A stretch of DNA of 64,000 bases from Cyprinodon diabolis. Its lineage: Eukaryota > Chordata > Actinopteri > Cyprinodontiformes > Cyprinodontidae. The DNA is taken from contig CM060068.1 in assembly GCA_030533445.1 (NCBI GenBank), positions 29,064,510-29,128,509 on the forward strand, written 5' to 3'. Below are positions 8,801-18,080 of this stretch, piece by piece. The position numbers were made by a program, and so were the translations under genes. Under the pieces are notes generated by a model, which saw only the letters and a program-made list of their open reading frames with translations, had not been told where the DNA came from and searched no databases. Numbering within the stretch: the stretch's first letter is position 1; each line of letters starts with the position of its first letter.

Positions 8801-11771
8801 TGAACACGAGGAACTACAGGCTGCAAATGAGAAACTACAGCCTGACAAAGAAGAACTGCGGCTTGTAAATGAGACACCAAAGCCTGACAAAGAAGAACTA
8901 CAGGCTGCAAATGAGAAACTACAGCCTGACGAAGAGGAACTTAAAGCTAAAAATGAGGAACTGCAGGCTGACAAAGAGGAACTACAGGCTGCAAATGAAA
9001 AACTGCAGGCTGACAAAGAAGAACTACAGGCTGCAAATGAAAAACTGCAGGCTGACAACGAGAAACTACAGGCTTTTAACAAGAAACTACGGGCTGAAAA
9101 AGAAGAACTAGAAAACAAAAAGATCCAAATGGAGTAGGTATTATTTTTATGTTGTATTTTTATTACAAAACACTCAAATACACTGATGTTATTTTGGTTC
9201 TGTTGCTGATCTTTAACCTAAACATAGGGAGCGCTGCCCTGCTGAATAGCGATAAATGTCATTTACATGGATTCTGTCTCAACTACTCCACTGGTCCATA
9301 GATAATCACAGTTTATGTTCAAACAGGAGAAACTGAAATATAATGCTGAATAATAATTATTATTCTGAGATAGAAAAAACCTTGTCTATGCTAAGTTAGC
9401 ATCATTCTCGATTTATCATATTATTAACTGTTCAAAAGAGGGATGAAAGAAAAGTGCAAAAAAAAACAATGGACAAAAAAACCTGAATAAGAAAAAATAT
9501 GAGATTTGAGTCTGTATAAGTTAGTTGAAGAAATTGACTTCATCCATCAACTAAAATATGGTGTCTACTTTTTTTTGTTATTTTGCAGCATTAGCGAGAT
9601 GGAGAAATTTTACAAAGGAAAACTTGAAAAGGCAGAGTGAGTAATGTTTAGAGTTAATCTTTGAATATCAAACACATTCAATTTACTTTGCTTTAATATC
9701 TCCAGAACTCTCTAAAATGTCCCCAGGTTTGAATGTGTTTGTGCATGATTGTATGTCTCTGCCCTACAATGGACTGAGGACCTATCCAGGGTGCATCCCG
9801 CCTTTCACGCAGAGAAAGCTGGAGACAGGCAGCAGGCTATGTTTATGGATGGATGGATGGATGGATGGATGGATGGATGGATGGATGGATGCATGGATGG
9901 TCTCAGAGATGTATTTAGCATTTTTTACTTCTGCTGAATACAAAATGTTTTCACAAGCTTGTACTTTGCTGTAACCGAACATAAATATTTCCATGACCAT
10001 CCACAGGTCTTCTCTGAAACAGAAAGAAGAAGAACTGAGATCTTTTAAAAAGAGGTGAGGTGCATGTTTTGAACCTAAAATCCTTAAAATGTGAGCCATA
10101 TGGTACCATGTGGTAACATGTTCTGTTGTCTCTGTGTGAACAGAATTGCAGCAGGCATGGCTGTTACACTGAAAGCAGGAGAAAGTGAGAACATGAACAA
10201 TCCAGTCAGTAAAACCAGACTGACTGAGATGTACGATGACCTTAAACTGCTACAGTGGCCTAAAACCAAAGATCAGCTCAAATCCACTGAATTTACACCA
10301 CAATCAACCCAAACTATTATTCAGGTACTGTAGATCACAGAACCATGTGACCTGGATTAATCAGACAAAAGATCTTACCACGAGATAGCAGGAAATCCAA
10401 AAGCTATTTATGTTCTTAAGAATAGTGGTAATATTAAAAAAAAAAGTAAACTAATTTTCTAACTTATTACGCTAATGGTCCAGCCTCCCTCAAAGGTCTC
10501 ACTGAGAAGCAAAAGGGAGACTATTTAGACCTACTGCATGTTGCTTTATACCTACTTTGACGCGGTATAGGTTCCTAAGGGCTGCCAACAGTTCAGTGTC
10601 CTACTGCCTGAGAATGGCCTAGGACCATTCTTGGATCTTGCTTTGTCCCTCTTACCTTTTCTTCTCTCAGGGAAAATGGCAAGATAAAGAGTTATGGTCA
10701 GCCCAGGTTATAAGTAACTCTGGTGGAACCCATGCTGAAAGTGTTGATAGGCTAACCCCAGGCAGTTGAAGTCAGGTGCTGAAATCAGTTTGACTGCATT
10801 TCAAATTATCCAACAGCTCCCACTAAAGATAATTGTATATATTTTACTCATCCTCATTTTTATGGATCGTATACTGATCTGCTGATTTCAGAACCTATCT
10901 AAACACCCTCAAAATCGAATTAGCTCTACTAATTTCGGAAAAAATAGGAAATTGTCCTCCTCTCTGTCAGTGGTTTAACTGTAAATTAAAGTCATGTAAT
11001 ATTTTTCTTACTTGTGACCCCACACTCTGTTTTTGGAAATGCCAGTAGCCAACATTTCTCTGTGGAATGATAAACGAGAAGTTCACCTTGTACAAAAATT
11101 AAATAAATAAATAAATGTATCCCTGTCTCATTGAACCTTTTAGGTCTTACTGATTGAACCATCACCCCAGTTACCCATTACGTCTCAAACTCAAACTTAT
11201 CTTTCTAGAAAACCTTTGAAGCAGCCTTAGATGAAATGAAGAAAAAAAAGCAAAATATGGAAGACATATTTGAACTGACCAAGTCCAGCAGTGGAATAAA
11301 TCCTCAAAAGGTACTGGACTGGAGGACAGTTTTCTCTACTACAACATTAAAGCAACCTACTGGAACAGATTATCTAAACTTCATGGTTCCTGTATTCCAG
11401 GTAAAAGAGTACAAACAGCTAACACTTCACAACCTGCAGATGGCGGTGTTTCACAGCAGTAAAGATGTTCTAAAGGTTTGTAAGACAGCTTTAGAATCTA
11501 AATAGGAAACCACTTCATTTGGAGCTCTCATTGAAAAAATCCAGCCTAACTTTAAAAATTGACTTCACAGCCTGGTTTCCCTGAACATGGAAGTCCGAAC
11601 TCAGGGGAAGGGAAGGTTGAACTGGGATCTCTAACCTCTGAGTGTTTCTGGTTGGGATGTTTGATGGCTTTGAGCAATCCTCCTCTTCAGCCTGACTGGA
11701 AGAACCATGTTCCTTCAATGGATCCTTGGGACATTTTTCCAAAGGAAATCAAACCTTTACCTCCTTCTTAA
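1668..11771 (+). CDS. Uncharacterised coiled-coil protein, eight coding exons
   Basis: Exons read from splice signals: 1668-1696, 8342-9133, 9589-9636, 10007-10054, 10144-10324, 11209-11310, 11401-11475 and 11571-11771. Every junction has GT-AG, every phase matches, and the sum is 1476 nt, that is 491 residues plus TAA. Layout: a 10-residue leader, about 18 units of a 14-residue Glu/Lys/Gln-rich repeat (two heptads, so a long coiled coil), a basic linker, then a non-repetitive C-terminal region of about 190 residues with motifs such as [25 protein letters not shown] and [17 protein letters not shown]. No signal peptide or membrane segment is seen. I do not recognise the family with certainty; the conserved-looking C-terminus suggests a real teleost family rather than repeat noise. 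The first intron is 6.6 kb because it holds the ATCC satellite. Further small exons inside that intron cannot be excluded. Confidence 0.72.
2347..2568 (+). pseudogene. Acidic N-terminal exon-like fragment (P2X7-domain-like family)
   Basis: A 73-codon frame encodes an acidic stretch followed by [10 protein letters not shown]. Fish genomes carry many genes related to the P2X7 intracellular domain whose first exon is acidic and has a similar PYxFEP motif. Here it stops without the Cys-rich part expected next, and it sits inside the first coding intron of the coiled-coil gene. It may be an orphan exon copy or chance. The remainder of 1700-3200 is AT-rich with no other signal. Confidence 0.3.
3222..3430. 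mobile_element. Terminal fragment of a Tc1/mariner element
   Basis: The phrases 'cttttgccacatttgaggct', 'gaagtggaatgaaatttatt', 'aacaaataaaaaactgaaaa' and 'actttgtctcgccacctttt' follow, in order and spacing, the terminal region of a well-known fish Tc1 family. The copy is degraded and is cut off where the ATCC satellite begins. Confidence 0.6.
4741..4912 (+). mobile_element. Fish retroelement 3' tail inside the satellite
   Basis: Contains 'gggcagctgtggctacaatg', 'gtgtaaagcgctttggtcaa' and 'ggcgctatataagtacatgc' ending in 'catttaccattt', the typical 3' end of a multicopy teleost SINE/LINE family, with satellite on both sides. Confidence 0.6.
5393..6498 (+). mobile_element. hAT transposon remnant in the satellite
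   Basis: The ends carry inverted GTGCGAAATAC / GTATTTCGCAC and are flanked by 8-bp near-identical repeats, agcaaacc (5385-5392) and atcaaacc (6499-6506), as hAT insertions make. A frame at about 5620-5820 encodes a stretch with [18 protein letters not shown] and ...RIWIKAGH, which resembles the extreme C-terminus of ZNF862/KIAA1586-like hAT transposases. A GACA microsatellite (about 5847-5930) follows. The rest of the transposase is missing, so the copy is not autonomous. Confidence 0.6.
5847..5930 (+). repeat. GACA/GAGA microsatellite
   Basis: Runs of 'gacagacagaca' broken by 'gagagagaaa'. It lies inside the hAT remnant. Confidence 0.85.
7202..7869 (+). repeat. 334-bp tandem duplication inside the satellite
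   Basis: The stretch 7202-7535 is repeated at 7536-7869 at a constant offset of 334 bases (for example 'tttatcagtccaaacatcc' and 'tcttacaaccatctatcc' recur at exactly that distance). The copies appear almost identical, so the duplication is recent compared with the diverged satellite around it. Confidence 0.85.
8342..9133 (+). CDS. Coiled-coil exon of the unnamed gene
   Basis: Acceptor ttcacag ends at 8341 and donor GTAGGT starts at 9134. The first base completes a Gly codon begun in the previous exon. After about 13 residues the exon is one array of [17 protein letters not shown] units. Its length keeps the frame, and repeat units of 42 bp leave several other frames open too, which is why long antisense ORFs appear here; they are not genes. 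Confidence 0.75.
8382..9132 (+). repeat. 42-bp coding tandem repeat, about 18 units
   Basis: Each unit encodes 14 residues of the type D-K-E-E-L-Q-A-x-N-E-K-L-Q-x. Units 6-7, 8-9 and 10-11 form an 84-bp dimer ([14 protein letters not shown] plus [14 protein letters not shown]) present three times almost unchanged, so the array grew recently by dimer duplication. Copy number probably varies between individuals. Confidence 0.85.
9718..9905 (+). mobile_element. RTE/Rex3-like retroelement 3' end with GGAT tail
   Basis: 'caatggactgaggacctatc' and 'agggtgcatcccgcctttca' followed by a pure GGAT run is the usual 3' end of a common teleost RTE-type element (Rex3 tails are made of GATG repeats). It lies in the intron between exons 9589-9636 and 10007-10054. 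Confidence 0.55.
10144..11771 (+). CDS. C-terminal domain exons of the unnamed gene
   Basis: Four exons (10144-10324, 11209-11310, 11401-11475, 11571-11771), with acceptors aacag, ttctag, ttccag and ttcacag and phase-0 joints after 10324, 11310 and 11475. The protein is non-repetitive and ends ...IKPLPPS before TAA at 11769-11771. The 90-bp intron 11311-11400 is a multiple of three with no stop, so retention would simply add 30 residues. The introns at 10325-11208 and 11476-11570 show no other gene. Confidence 0.7.
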
Positions 11772-12035
11772 AGTGTTAAACTAATCAATCTTTTCCATTT
11801 AAACATCAGATCTCGGGCTATTTAGAAAAATATATTTAATATATTCAAGTGATGATTTTGGTTAATGTTTTTTTATGGCTTGATGGAAAAAAAAAACAGG
11901 ACAGATAATCATTTTTATTAAATTTGATTTGGGTGAGTCTAAGGTGCGTGATCATTCTAATCACATTTATTTTGATTTAACAAACTTAATAACTAATCAA
12001 CACTTTAATTACAAATGCTACTATTATAATTGCAT

Positions 12036-12041
12036 AATAAA
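12036..12041 (+). terminator. Polyadenylation signal of the unnamed gene
   Basis: AATAAA lies 265 bp after the stop codon, in AT-rich sequence, and is followed by T-rich runs. It is the first canonical signal downstream. Confidence 0.5.
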
Positions 12042-12689
12042 GTTTTCAAATAATATATACCAAAAATGACTGCTTATATTTTGTAATTAAGGTTTTTTTT
12101 TTTTTTTTTACTTATGTTTTGTTTTTCTTTTCATTGAGTTGTTGTATTTGTTGATAGCTGTAGGCAGGAAGGATCTTCTATAGAAGTAGGAGGGTCCATG
12201 GCAGAGGATGGCAGGATGTGCATGGAACTCATGGTTTATTATTTGAAAAGCATTTTACTGTTCTGGTAGGGATTCTGGTAGGGATCTACACAGAAGTTTA
12301 TGTAGTCAGTCACACAACCATTGCATTGATGACCTCTCTGTGTGGCTGACGCAGTGCATCCTAGTCTGTACCCTCAAAAAAACCTTGCAGACTCCAAAAA
12401 CCAAAACAACCCAAACAGGATGGGTGGAGGGGTCTGGAAGAATTAAAAATTACAAAAGCAAAAAAAAAAAAAAAAAATAGCTCTTTCAAACACCCAAGAC
12501 ATCATCGATTGTGAGACAACTGCTCAGGAGGGTGGTTCACCTTGCAACCTAGACAAAGCATGAACTCTGGGGGCCGGTGCCCCTGGCACTGGATCTTAGG
12601 GGGCTGCAGCCCATGGTCCAGGAAGCTTGAAATCCGCTTCCTGTGCGGCAGGAACATATGAACTTACGCACAGTTTGAGGCCCCCAAAG

Positions 12690-12840
12690 GGGCCTTGGAA
12701 ATGAGGAGTGATCACAGAGGGAAATTGGAGATACGGAGCATCCACTCAGGGGCCTTGGAGATGAGGAGCACACACGAAAGGCCTTGGAGATGGAGAGCAC
12801 CTACTGAGGGGGCTTGGAGAGAATATTTCACAGAGTTTAT
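12690..12840 (+). repeat. Short GGCCTTGGAGATGAGGAG minisatellite
   Basis: Four diverged units starting with 'ggggccttgga' or a close variant recur every 30-65 bases. A second small tandem pair with 'ctgcagtccatgactttgat' and 'ctgcagtccgtggctttaac' sits at about 12984 and 13043. No coding role is seen. 12050-12690 holds only homopolymer-rich, unrecognised sequence. Confidence 0.4.
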
Positions 12841-13486
12841 CAATCAGTTATCAACGAGGGCGTCTCCACATGATTCAACCGTAAAACGCTGTGGTGCCAG
12901 TGCTAAAAGGGGAAATTCCACAAACAGCAAGCAAAAGGAGACTCTGTTCTTTCCCACCCAACACAGCAGGCAGGCACGTTTATATACTGCAGTCCATGAC
13001 TTTGATGGCAGGAAGGCGGAAAGCTACTTTCAGATAATACACTGCAGTCCGTGGCTTTAACGGCAGGAAGAGAGGAAGATAATTCCACAAGCCTCCAGGA
13101 AGCATCCACATGGAGGTGTCCCTCATTGTGTTCTCCAACAATAACCTGACAGGAATGGATCTAACAAAAAATTTGAAAACCTAAATGAAGAAAAACATTT
13201 TATCTAACTCTCACAAAAGCTTACTGAAGATTTCCGGTGTCATGGCGGCAGCGTAGTTAATCTCCGCGTCCACTCTCCAGATATATGTGAGAATCACTGG
13301 CTGTGTGATCAGTGATTTCAATGGAAAACTCTAAGATTGCAAACTTCTGATCACCACCCAAAGGAAAATAATAAGAAAAACAAGCTTACTGTGTCAACAT
13401 ACAGCGGGGACTATTTAGTGGACTTTATAGCAAACTCAGTTAACTTATGGTTCGGACAGATGATCACTGATTTTTTGCTCAGTTGG

Positions 13487-13681
13487 TCACATAACTCCTT
13501 CTCCTCCATGCGGTGCTTGCACCATCTTTGTTATTTGCGCCTCTGTCAGGTAGTTACAACTTTTCGAAGGGAGCTCTCCGTGCAAAGAATTCCGGGATAT
13601 ATTTGCCTCTTCTGAGGCCTTTGTTTTCTTCTCATACACTTCGTAGATACTTTTTCTCTTATGAGCCTCGGCCATTTTCAA
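13487..13681 (-). CDS. Unrecognised small ORF
   Basis: A 64-codon frame starting MAEAHKRKSIYEVYEKKTKA. The Lys/Glu-rich start looks like the beginning of a real protein, possibly the first exon of a transposase, but no domain follows and no splice partner is obvious. The surrounding 13200-14030 is unrecognised and probably repeat-derived. Confidence 0.2.
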   Translation of the reverse strand: MKMAEAHKRKSIYEVYEKKTKASEEANISRNSLHGELPSKSCNYLTEAQITKMVQAPHGGEGVM

Positions 13682-14029
13682 AAAACCGTGGGGAGAAAGA
13701 TGAGCTTCAATGACTGCCTGAAACTGTAGCTCACCACTTATATACGCCTAAAAGTGTGCATGTGTACAAAAAGATAGCTATCGGAGCGAGGACGAAGGAC
13801 GACCTTACGTAAACATATTACCAGAATGATTGACAATTAGGAGGACCACTTATTTAGATGATCCTTTCGAAAATAAAAGATTGTCCTATATATCTTTAAA
13901 GAATGCCGTAGAAGGAACCTAACAATTGTCCCACTGTACAGGCCACACAAACATGAGGGCATGATAGTTTTTGTGATTAGGTCAGGTAGGATCATAAATT
14001 GTTATTGTATTTGTGCAAATTTTGTTTTT

Positions 14030-15830
14030 ATGTGTTCACTGTATTTCTGTATTTGCACACGTACAAATGTAGAATTTGGTAAAACATCCTTGATATTGTC
14101 ATGATCTGGCCTGTTTGCTCCACCTTAATTAGTAATTCCTTTCAGCTATCATTTTCCCTCCCTGCCTCAATTATAATTTATTCCTCTCACCTGTTTCCTC
14201 TGGTTTATATTCAGTTCAGCCCAGATCATTTCTTGTCTGTCAGTCTGTCGTTTCAGTTTTAGTTCATGGTTCATGTCCTGGATCCTAGCAGCCAGTGGAA
14301 AGAGGGTTTTAGTGTTTGTCTCGTCTCCTGATCGTCCACTGTTCCTCCCCCGTGGAGTCCTCTGGGTTTTTGGCTCAATATGTGGGGAGGTTCAGTTTTT
14401 ATTCAGTAAGCCTGGCTCCAGGGAGGAGACCAGTTTAAAGTCCTGCTTCAAGTTCCGGTTCTACGTCCTGTCTCGGCTACCCTCTTCCACTGAGCCTGCC
14501 TGTCTGCACCTGATCCTGTCTGCTCCTGTGCGTGACCACCTGGTCATGCTTCTGGTCCCAGTCAGACTCTGAACCCTCCTGGGAGCCTGTGGATGCCTGG
14601 AAGTCTGGATCCTGCCACCTGTTTCTGTTCCTGCCTGATCTGGATCCTGCCTGTTCTGTCTGTTCCTGTCTGTTCTGGATTCCTGACCAGGATCGGCTTC
14701 CAGCATGACCTCTGGGACTGCAGCACTTGGGGACATTCTTGGTCTGGACTGTTAAACCAGGTAAGTGACCACCTCAGATAATCTTCTGTCAGATGATCGT
14801 GGTCACTTACCTGTGTTTCTCCCTCTACAGAGTGTGTAGTGCACACAGCTCCGCTTTTGTTTTGTTTGTTTATTTAATAAACGTTTTGAACTTTTCTATT
14901 GACTGTCTCGCCTTGAATACTGGGTCCATCTGTCCTCGGTTCTTGACACATATGACACAGAGTTTTGCTATGGCCTCTCTCCTGAAACAACATAGAACTC
15001 CTAACAAAGAATTGATGAAATGGACCCACTAAGCAACGTTTCATTTAGAGAAACACCATGGACACAGGCAGAACAGTCAATAGCAACTCTCAACTTATTT
15101 GGTTTTCTGGGGTGATAGATGCCGTGATGTGGAAGATACCACTCTGTCTCTCCCTCAGAAGTTGTAGGGGCAGGTTCTGCATTACCCTTATGTATGGTCT
15201 CTTCCAAGAATATTTTATATTGCTCATAGTACAGTTTGTTGGCCTTACATTTTTTTCGTAAGACGTTGTAGGCAAACTTGAGCTAGTTTCTTGTTGTTTG
15301 GAAGGTTGGGCGGATGGTTGGCTTTGAACAGGAGAGGCATTTCGTAATGCCCTTTGTCCTTCTGGGTGATGTTGTTGCTGAGGAACTGTATAAAATTGAC
15401 ATCATCTTGGGACACATTTTTCTCTGTAATTGCTCTCCATGAAATCTGATTCCTAAGTCCTTAACACATCAGTTACTGATGGAATTGGCAGCTCCTTTAG
15501 TATGAGCTGATGCACAAAGCTTTGATTTCCTTGTCTGTCTCGGTAGGGGTTTGATGAGCCTTTTATACCCCATCCTCGTTCTGATCTCTGTGCAAATGGT
15601 TTACTTTTACAACCTATTATAACTTCAAGTGAAGCTAGTGCTGTTGTACAGGCATATCCAATGAGAAGCCCTACATCACAGGCTCGCTGTAGTTGTTAGA
15701 TGTGAGTCTTAGAGTTAATTCCTCAAACTTGCAGACCATAAACACCCTTGCTGGAAATGATTGTGTTGACAGCAGTTAAAGTTAGTGTTGCTCTGATGCT
15801 ATTTTTGGCACCTTACTACACTCGGTAAAA
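14030..15830 (-). pseudogene. BEL/Pao retrotransposon pol, broken
   Basis: On the minus strand, coordinates decreasing, one reads a protease-end motif (GLLIGYACTTALASLEVI, about 15640), the linker before RT (KGHYEMPLLFKANHPPNLP, about 15330), then the Pao RT entry motif WYLPHHGIYHPRKPNKLRVA (about 15120) and SLNETLLSG. The frame is shifted several times and holds stops, so it is dead. At 14948 it is interrupted by a solo LTR; RT-like coding resumes on the far side (below 14097) for a short distance. Confidence 0.75.
14097..14948 (+). mobile_element. Solo LTR inserted in the Pao pol remnant
   Basis: Starts TGTCATG and ends TTGACA (inverted TGTCA/TGACA), has AATAAA at about 14876, and is flanked by gatat (14092-14096) and catat (14949-14953), a 5-bp duplication with one change. 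The Pao reading frame is broken exactly at these borders and resumes after it, which supports the ends. ORFs inside are not coding. The family is not identified. Confidence 0.65.
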
Positions 15831-16869
15831 CATTGTTCTGAACTTCTTAAAATATCACACAAACACAATTAACATCACTTTAACGTGTTAGTAGATCACT
15901 ACAATTACAGTATGCTATGTTTAACAGCATCAACATACCTGAAAATGGAGAAGAATAATAACAGTGAAAAGACATGTTTCCTAAATAGCCTAAAACTGAA
16001 ACAATTCTAAAAGGAAAAATGTTAAACCCAGCATATAGCATGTAGTGAAGATAACATCAATAAACACACAACCAGAGCTACTAGACAAGGTTTTGATCAA
16101 TTTTAAATAGACACCAAGACTGGGAATGAATGACATTGAGAGAACTGTTAATCTAATCCCACTGAATTTGAACTCCACACATAATTCACTTATTCTGTCA
16201 TAGATTAAATAAATAAGAAGGAATTGTATATTACTGAAGCTGGTAGCAAAACACCCACATGATCCAATTCAAGGTAACATGTTGTTGTCTATACTCCGAC
16301 ATAACGAAACAGGCGCATCACTTGAGTTTAGAAGTCTGTTCATGTCTGGATCATTTCCTGGTGAGAGTTAAAAGGCTTCAACAGTAAAATACTGCTGAGG
16401 GAATGCATTGACTGGGGCCAAAAGATGACACTCAGTAAAGATATTAGTTTAAGAAGAAATTTAAAAATGCTCCCTCCAGTTTACAGAAATCCATTGCTTT
16501 GTGTTTTTCTATGATATAACTCGTCCCCCAAACACTGATGTTTGTGGTTCTAAATTGATAAATTGTAAAAAACAAAAATTCAACAGGCACGAATAATTTT
16601 GCAAACAGCCTCAATTTCTAAGGAGCAGTTAATTATTTCGTGAAAGCCCAGAAACAGAGGATGAGTGCTAGCTAGTGAATGCACATCAATGAAACCCCCT
16701 ATTTTGTGTCATTCACATGTATAGGTGTCCTGCGGTAGTGGCTGTTGGCAGAGGAGTAGCACAAAGTCAGGGTATGGTGCGAGGAGAAAGATGCTGTGGT
16801 CACAGACTTCCTAGAAGAGTCTAAAAAAATAGTAAAGGACTCTTTCATGGACCCAGCTCCAATTATATT

Positions 16870-17095
16870 TAGAATTCAACTTTATTGTCATAAGTACAAA
16901 GCATGAAACTCACTCTGTGCATTTAAACCATCCCCTTGGAGAGCAGTGGGCTGCCACAGTGCGACGCCCCGGGGAGCAGTGTGGGGTTAAGGGTCTTGCT
17001 CAAGGACCCAGAGTGGCAGTCCGTGGTAGTGGGGCTTGAACTCAGAAGCTCTGGGATCCAAGCGCAATGCCCTAACCGCTAGGCCACCACTCGCC
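16870..17095 (-). mobile_element. SINE-like repeat, copy 1
   Basis: 'gagcagtgggctgccacagt', 'ggggttaagggtcttgctca' and 'ccctaaccgctaggccacca' mark a common fish SINE/LINE-tail family; two more copies lie at 17170 and 51740. Orientation is inferred from the family as usually read. 15830-16870 is AT-rich and unrecognised. Confidence 0.55.
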
Positions 17096-17169
17096 TTTAG
17101 TTGTCCACCCTCAGCTTTAGCTGCTCAGGCTCGGCACAGAAAAAAAGTGAGAATGTAACATCTTGTAAA

Positions 17170-17370
17170 TGTAGTGTAAATCCCTTTATTGTCCCACAGT
17201 GGGGAAATTTGCTCTCTGCAATTTGACCCATCCCCCTTGAGTAGCAGTGGGCTGACATTGTGTGGTACCCAGTAAGCAGTGTGGGGTTAAGGGTTTTGCT
17301 CGGAAAGCCAGGGTGCAGGCTGTGGGGATCGAAGTGCACAGTCTAACCACTAGGCCAGCACTCCCCACTC
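17170..17370 (-). mobile_element. SINE-like repeat, copy 2
   Basis: Same family and orientation as the copy just upstream: 'tttattgtcccacagtgggg', 'gtggggttaagggttttgct' and 'gtctaaccactaggccagca'. The two copies are only about 80 bp apart. Confidence 0.6.
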
Positions 17371-17749
17371 TTGGTGCTCATTACATTAAGGACCATATGA
17401 GTTTACAAGATACACTTCATGTATATAATGATAATAATAACAATATTAATAAAAAATTACAATAGGCTCTCGCAGCGCTTCGCTGCTCGGGCCTAATAAA
17501 CAGAATTAAATTTTATTAACTTTTATGCCTGCACATTAACTACACATTGATTTTATCCTAATCATGCATTCTGTTAGAACACCTTTAACATTATTTAAAC
17601 ACATCATTGAGGTATTCACCTAACTAAAAATCTAGAACTATTTCTTATCTGGTTGTAGTAAAAGTTTATCTCCAGTAGGGAGAAGCATAACACAGATTTT
17701 ACAGTTCTGCAGTAGTAACACATTGAGGAGGCGCCAGAGGTAGATTTTA

Positions 17750-18080
17750 AACACCTTTGTGGAGCTGTTTGGAGAATTGCCTCACCACCCCCCCTTGTCT
17801 TACCTCTGCCTTCCTCTATACCTCGTGGCAAACGTCCAGAACTAGCCAAAAACCTGAAACTGCATGCTCCCACCCCGCATCCTTCCCCAAAACAGCAGCA
17901 GCAAGGAGCTTTTATCCCCCAGATCTCAGTCCTTATCTGTTCCCTGTGTCGTGTTATTCTCCAATTCCTCAAGCCCACGTCCACAATCATCTTATTTATG
18001 TCAGAGTAAAGATTCCTCTGCTGCTCCCTCAAGATCCAAACCTAAAAAGCTTCCTTCTCCTGTATCTTCGTCCAGATGAA
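17750..18080 (+). pseudogene. Ser/Pro/Lys-rich coding-like remnant, possibly rpgr
   Basis: A plus-strand frame gives SKDSSAAPSRSKPKKLPSPV and similar low-complexity text, in the same style as the Ser/Lys-rich remnant further on. Another piece at 18286-18350 follows a TTTTAG acceptor. No domain is visible; I place it with the rpgr remnant only because of position and composition. 18360-19897 holds a short 'atttagcagacacttttatc' repeat fragment near 19310 and nothing else recognised. Confidence 0.3.

Noticed and set aside
8284..9118. Antisense ORFs of 208 and 260 codons over the coiled-coil exon
   Set aside because: The 42-bp unit is a multiple of three, so any frame open in one unit is open in all. 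Splice signals and phases support only the plus-strand frame.
14273..14846. Overlapping ORFs on both strands at 14.3-14.8 kb
   Set aside because: They are inside the solo LTR; no motif in any of them.
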